Below, in pieces: positions 6,851 to 10,050 of a DNA stretch of 10,050 bases; position 1 is the first letter of the stretch, and each line of letters starts with the position of its first letter. Below the pieces are notes generated by a model. It saw nothing but the letters and a program-made list of their open reading frames with translations. It was not told the origin of the DNA and made no database searches. This DNA is from Larix sibirica. Lineage: Eukaryota; Streptophyta; Pinopsida; Pinales; Pinaceae. Position numbers and translations under genes: made by a program. The stretch is from positions 4,480-14,529 of the forward strand of contig NWUY0300074306.1 in assembly GCA_004151065.3 (NCBI GenBank), given 5' to 3'.

Positions 6851-7786
6851 TCTTGGGATTTGATGCCTTGAAAGACAAGTACAAGGAAAATTCAAACTTT
6901 AAGGAGGCTTATGTAGCATGCAAGGATCCTATAAGTAGAGATAGGAGTACTTGGATGGACTATATGCTTCAAGAAGGACTATTATTTAAAGGCAACCAAC
7001 CATGACGTACAAAATGTTCCATAAGGGGGAATTTGTTGATTTAAGGAGAAGCATAGTGGTAGTTCGATAAGACACTTTGGGAAAAATAATATATTTTCTC
7101 AATTAAGTTCATATTATTTTTGGCCAAGAATGCAATATGATGTAAAGAAGTTTGTTGAGAGATGCAAGATATGTCAACATGCTAAGGGAAGAAGCCCGGT
7201 AACATGATTGTATTAGCCTTTTCCTATTCCTAACAAACCATGGGATTCAATCAGTGTGGATTTTGTACTTGGGATACCAAAGAATAAAAGATGTATTTAT
7301 TCCATATTTGTTGTAGTTGATAAATTCTCCAAAATGGCACATTTTATAGCTTGTACTAAAACAAGTGATGCAACTAACATTGTCAACTTGTTTTTTAAGG
7401 AAGTAGTAAGATTGCATGGACTTCCTAGAAGTATTGTTTCTGACATGGATACTAAGTTTGTTGCTCATTTTTGGAGGAAAATTTGGAAAAATTTGGGAAA
7501 AAAATCTCAATTTCAGTTCAACCTACCATCCTCAGACAGATGGACAAACTGAGGTGGTTAATAGAGCCTTGGAAATATCCTAAGAAGCTTAGTAAGTGGA
7601 CTTACTAAACAGTGGGAACAACTGCTTTCACAAACAAAGTTTGCTTATAATGGTTCACCAAATAGAAGCACAAGTTTAAGTCCATTCCAAATTATGTATG
7701 GTATGAACCCAGGAGGAGTTTATGTGTTGAGGATGTTGAAGAAGGAGATGAGAAGTGCAGATGGTGAAGATGGTTCCAATTGGTGA
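6851..7786 (+). pseudogene. pol: Integrase remnant of gypsy pol, C-terminus missing
   Basis: Integrase inserts the cDNA into the host genome. After a linker with TGA at 7003, the zinc-binding HHCC residues are present: His codons at 7052 and 7073, Cys codons at 7163 and 7172. TGA and TAG stops at about 7205-7218 follow. The core carries its first Asp in SVDFVLG (7259-7261) and its second in IVSDMDTKF (7442-7444). A one-base shift near 7501-7506 moves HPQTDGQTE, with the catalytic Glu at 7551-7553, into another frame, and the Asp-to-Glu spacing is 35 residues if that shift is ignored. A further shift near 7580 leads to KFAYNGSPNRST and SPFQIMYGMNP. Readability ends at a TGA (7784-7786) where sequence of opposite polarity begins, so any C-terminal domain or chromodomain is gone. 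Confidence 0.93.
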
Positions 7787-7796
7787 TGGTGCATGA

Positions 7797-8130
7797 TCAT
7801 GGTTGAATTACCTCCTTATTAAGCTCAACATAGAGAGAAGCAACTTTGACCCATGTAGTAGAGCATTCCCACCAATGGGAATCCATACCCTAGAGGCGAT
7901 ATGCAGCCAAGGTAATCTTGTCTCATTCTAGTAGGTTGAACTTATGCTTGAAATAAGTGGAGAATGCCCTGATCTAAGTATCTAGTAAATCACCATCAAA
8001 TGAGCCTATAAAATGAGGGAGACATCATATGATCCCAATGTGGGATAGAGAGAGGTGCTTATTTGGATATGTCCATCTTCATGTCTTCCACCTGAATGGT
8101 CAAACCTTAGAGAAGTTGTTTCTATTTCTA
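7797..8130 (-). pseudogene. gag: gag remnant, N-terminal half (Ty3/gypsy), opposite strand
   Basis: Read on the minus strand from 8012 down to a TGA at 7799-7797, one frame encodes FIGSFDGDLLDT, IRAFSTYFKHKFNLLE, KITLAAYRL and MDSHWWEC in order, separated by three in-frame stops. The order FDG, then an aromatic F-x-x-Y/H segment, then a KxxLAAYRL helix and a WW pair is the layout of the plant Ty3/gypsy gag (retrotransposon gag) domain. Upstream on the minus strand, up to about 8130, the frame is too damaged to align; VEDMKMDI in another frame may belong to it. The remnant ends 11 bases from the end of the plus-strand integrase, so two gypsy pieces meet tail to tail here. Confidence 0.75.
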
Positions 8131-9541
8131 GAAAAATTGTTGTTGTTGTTATAAGAAAAGCTAAATCTATAGATAGGTGATGGAAATGTCTACATAATTA
8201 GGTTATTTGTGAGGGGCCATGCTTTCGCTAAAAAAATAATAGCTTGAAATAACATTATACTTTGTTGAATGCCTCACTAAAGAGGCAATCCCATTTTGGA
8301 TCATATAGATTGGATTAGAGATATTGAGGTATCAGATATCATATTAATTTGATAACAATTAATAGATAAACAACACAAGTAACTAGAGAGATTCATATTT
8401 GAACATATATCCACAAAAATGTCATGAAAAGTATATATGAATCTACTCAATATAAGATGTTACAATCCAATATGATGAATATGCGAGCAATATAAGACAT
8501 TGTAACACAAATTATCAATGATGAGGTGGGAATTGTTTAAAATTATGTGTCCCCTAGAAATGTAGTTAAGTGTGGAGCATCATGATGTTCACACTGATAT
8601 CTTTTTACAAACAAAAATGAAAATATATGTCATATAACATGTTCTCTATCATTTCGTTATCAACCCAATGTATATACAAAGAGTGGATAACATGTTTTCT
8701 ATCATTTTGTTCTCAAACCATTGTAGATATGAAGAGTGCTTATGAACAAAGGGACTGAGCATATATGAAGAGTGCTAATCAACACAAATAAAATATAGAA
8801 GAATGTAGGAGTGATACATAACATTAGCAGGTAAGAAATGTCACTCCCACAAAATTGCATGGTAATTTGTTGAAAGTATTAACTTGCAACACCTTGTTGT
8901 TAGAAGTGCATAAATCAAATGCATAGGAAATATGCCTTCTAGATTTTGACAATTATATCTACCTGTAATTCACATCTTGGCCCCTAAAATGTTTGTGTGC
9001 TAGATAAAAAATTTGGGAGAACAAAAATATAGAAATGAGATCACATATATCATATAACAAAAATAAAATTATGTTGATAACTAGAGCTAAATGAGCCTTT
9101 ATCTTAAATTAAGAAATCCAAAAAACGAAAAAAGACCATTGGTGTTGATGGCTGGAGCTAAATTAGTCTTTGAGGCAAATTAGAGTGCTTTTGTTTGAGG
9201 GAACACATCCTTTTTGGAGTAAGGCTATGGAAACATGTAGTTGAGGGGGCATAACCCTCTTGATTTACTTTGCTTGCATAGTTGTAGAAGCCAATAATGC
9301 AATATCTAATACAATTGATAATGCATTCAAGTGGAAATAAAAATTATTTTACTATGCAATGTTGAAAAGCTAATTCAACATGTATTTTTCCTTCTTTTAT
9401 AAGTAGTTTGGATACAAAATGGAGTTAATCAAGTTTGAACATATCCACCCTTTTTAATATAATATCTAACTAACTTATTATAAATAACAAATAATATAAG
9501 AAGCTAATTATTGTCGCCATCTTGCCTTGTCCACATCTTGT
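8131..9541. other. AT-rich geneless stretch
   Basis: I see no gene, protein motif or RNA gene on either strand. The sequence is strongly AT-rich with few CpG and contains a 53-bp tandem duplication (separate entry). If the minus-strand gag and the PBS-like site at 9542-9557 belong to one element, this stretch is its leader, enlarged by insertions or not originally part of it, because about 1.4 kb is long for a gypsy leader. Confidence 0.5.
8634..8739. repeat. Imperfect tandem duplication, two 53-bp units, with a partial third copy
   Basis: Units 8634-8686 and 8687-8739 both begin ATAACATGTT and match at 44 of 53 positions without gaps. The end of the second unit, ATATGAAGAGTGCT (8727-8740), recurs exactly at 8763-8776, so a shorter duplication followed. 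Confidence 0.7.
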
Positions 9542-9557
9542 CTTGGTTCTTATACCA
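9542..9557 (-). other. Possible primer binding site for initiator tRNA-Met
   Basis: On the minus strand the sequence is TGGTATAAGAACCAAG, which matches 13 of 16 positions complementary to the 3' end of plant initiator tRNA-Met, the usual primer of plant LTR elements. It is preceded by AAAGTTACTT, resembling an LTR end with the final CA damaged. It lies on the same strand as, and upstream of, the minus gag remnant. A match of this quality could occasionally arise by chance in 10 kb. Confidence 0.4.
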
Positions 9558-9559
9558 AA

Positions 9560-9947
9560 GTAACTTTGAAATAATAGTGCAAGGATATAAAGGAGACGGC
9601 TTCTACCGTTTTGATGGCAATTTTAGAGAAGAGTGTTAGATGGAAGTGGCATAAACCAAACAAAATTATACCACTTGAGGCATAGACATCTAAAATATTG
9701 TTAATCATAGTTGTTTTAAAAGTTAAATATGGTTTATGGAATATTACAAACATAAAATTGTTCAATGTTTTGTGAATGGTTTTCTGACAAAATGAAAGGG
9801 CATTCCTCAAGAACATAATGTTTGCTATGCTAAATCAATACTAGACTTGATACACACCACTAATTTGTGTTAACCACGATTTTTAATCATAAATTAGTCG
9901 AATTCAATCTTATTTGATGGCACTTATGTAACGCACCCTTCGTTACA
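9560..9947 (-). mobile_element. Candidate 5' LTR on the minus strand, about 390 bp
   Basis: On the minus strand the segment would begin TGTAACGAAGGGTGCGTTACA, a start of the TGTAACG type common in plant gypsy LTRs. It would end at about 9560, immediately before the PBS-like site. A CTTTATAT string lies about 30 bases before that end on the minus strand. It has no coding signal; the minus frame 9816-9550 is taken as fortuitous. No second copy of this LTR and no 5-bp target duplication can be seen, so the call rests on the start, the PBS-like site and the downstream gag. The palindromic start also allows a plus-strand LTR beginning at 9927 and running out of the window. Confidence 0.35.
9927..9947. 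repeat. 7-bp inverted repeat at the candidate LTR tip
   Basis: TGTAACG (9927-9933) and CGTTACA (9941-9947) are perfect reverse complements around a 7-base spacer. Confidence 0.6.
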
Positions 9948-10050
9948 CTAGACTTAAGACACAGTAATTGTTTTTTTAATATAAAACATATATGCATAAT
10001 AGATACATGCATAATGTTTATATGCATTCTTATGACAAGTGCATATTAAA
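9948..10050. other. AT-rich flank with repeated ATGCAT strings
   Basis: There is no gene. ATGCAT or CATGCAT-like strings occur near 9991, 10006 and 10021 in AT-rich sequence with a T7 run at 9970-9976. No function can be assigned. Confidence 0.4.

Larger units (their letters stand above)
4405..7786 (+). mobile_element. Degenerate Ty3/gypsy retrotransposon internal region (gag C-half to integrase)
   Basis: In order on the plus strand lie a gag C-terminal part with a CCHC zinc knuckle, an aspartic protease, a reverse transcriptase, an RNase H and an integrase with zinc-binding and DD35E residues. RT before integrase is the Ty3/gypsy order (Ty1/copia has integrase first). The RT and RNase H motifs are of the plant Ty3/gypsy type. 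The 5' LTR, PBS and gag N-terminus are missing on the left. The integrase C-terminus, any chromodomain and the 3' LTR are missing on the right. At least four frame changes and more than ten in-frame stops make it incapable of expression. CpG is rare: I count roughly a dozen by eye in about 3 kb, as expected after long cytosine methylation and deamination. Confidence 0.95.

Noticed and set aside
7247-7510. Minus-strand frame antisense to integrase
   Set aside because: It is the shadow of the integrase core, which carries the recognisable motifs on the plus strand.
8328-8336. GGTATCAGA on the plus strand, resembling a tRNA-Met primer site
   Set aside because: The match stops after nine bases, no LTR end precedes it and the neighbouring gag lies on the other strand.
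8634-8776. CRISPR-like array
   Set aside because: The repeats are adjacent and degenerate with no spacers, and the sequence is plant nuclear DNA.
9550-9816. 88-codon minus-strand frame
   Set aside because: It overlaps the PBS-like site and candidate LTR; the hydrophobic peptide reflects AT-rich sequence.

Overview
The window reads as repeat-dominated nuclear DNA of a seed plant with a large genome. The signs are a decayed Ty3/gypsy-type polyprotein, a CACTA-type miniature transposon, LTR pieces, low GC and almost no CpG in the old retroelement sequence. A gymnosperm would fit the worn, nested retroelements, but nothing here proves it. I find no intact host gene, tRNA, rRNA or CRISPR array.

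Layout. (1) 1-253, minus: an open reading frame running off the left edge, family unknown. (2) 254-1484: no gene. (3) 1485-2285: a plant-type TATA box, a G-rich tract, then a CpG-dense block of degenerate repeats about 130 bp apart, possibly the promoter and U5/leader of an unrecognised LTR element. (4) 2740-3640: a broken coding remnant, interrupted by a 257-bp CACTA-type MITE (2967-3223) with 80-bp terminal inverted repeats and an ACA target-site duplication. (5) 3755-about 4340: a polypurine tract followed by an LTR-like sequence with a 16-bp perfect palindrome and a TATA box; its right end is unclear. (6) About 4405-7786, plus: the main feature, a degenerate Ty3/gypsy gag-protease-RT-RNase H-integrase region without its 5' end, 3' end or LTRs. 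Stops and frameshifts break it, but most catalytic residues are still readable. (7) 7797-about 8130, minus: the N-terminal half of a gypsy-type gag, tail to tail with the integrase end. (8) 8150-9541: AT-rich, geneless, with a small tandem duplication. (9) 9542-9947, minus: a possible initiator-tRNA-Met primer binding site and LTR that would suit the minus-strand gag. (10) 9948-10050: AT-rich.

The protein domains belong to one replication cycle: Gag packages RNA, protease cuts the polyprotein, RT/RNase H copies RNA to DNA and integrase inserts it. None can be made intact from this copy. The most informative points are the head-less plus element beside a complementary minus gag/PBS/LTR piece, which could be one rearranged element; the contrast between the CpG-rich block and the CpG-poor retroelement; and the well-preserved MITE with its duplication. 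I did not find a convincing new biological system.
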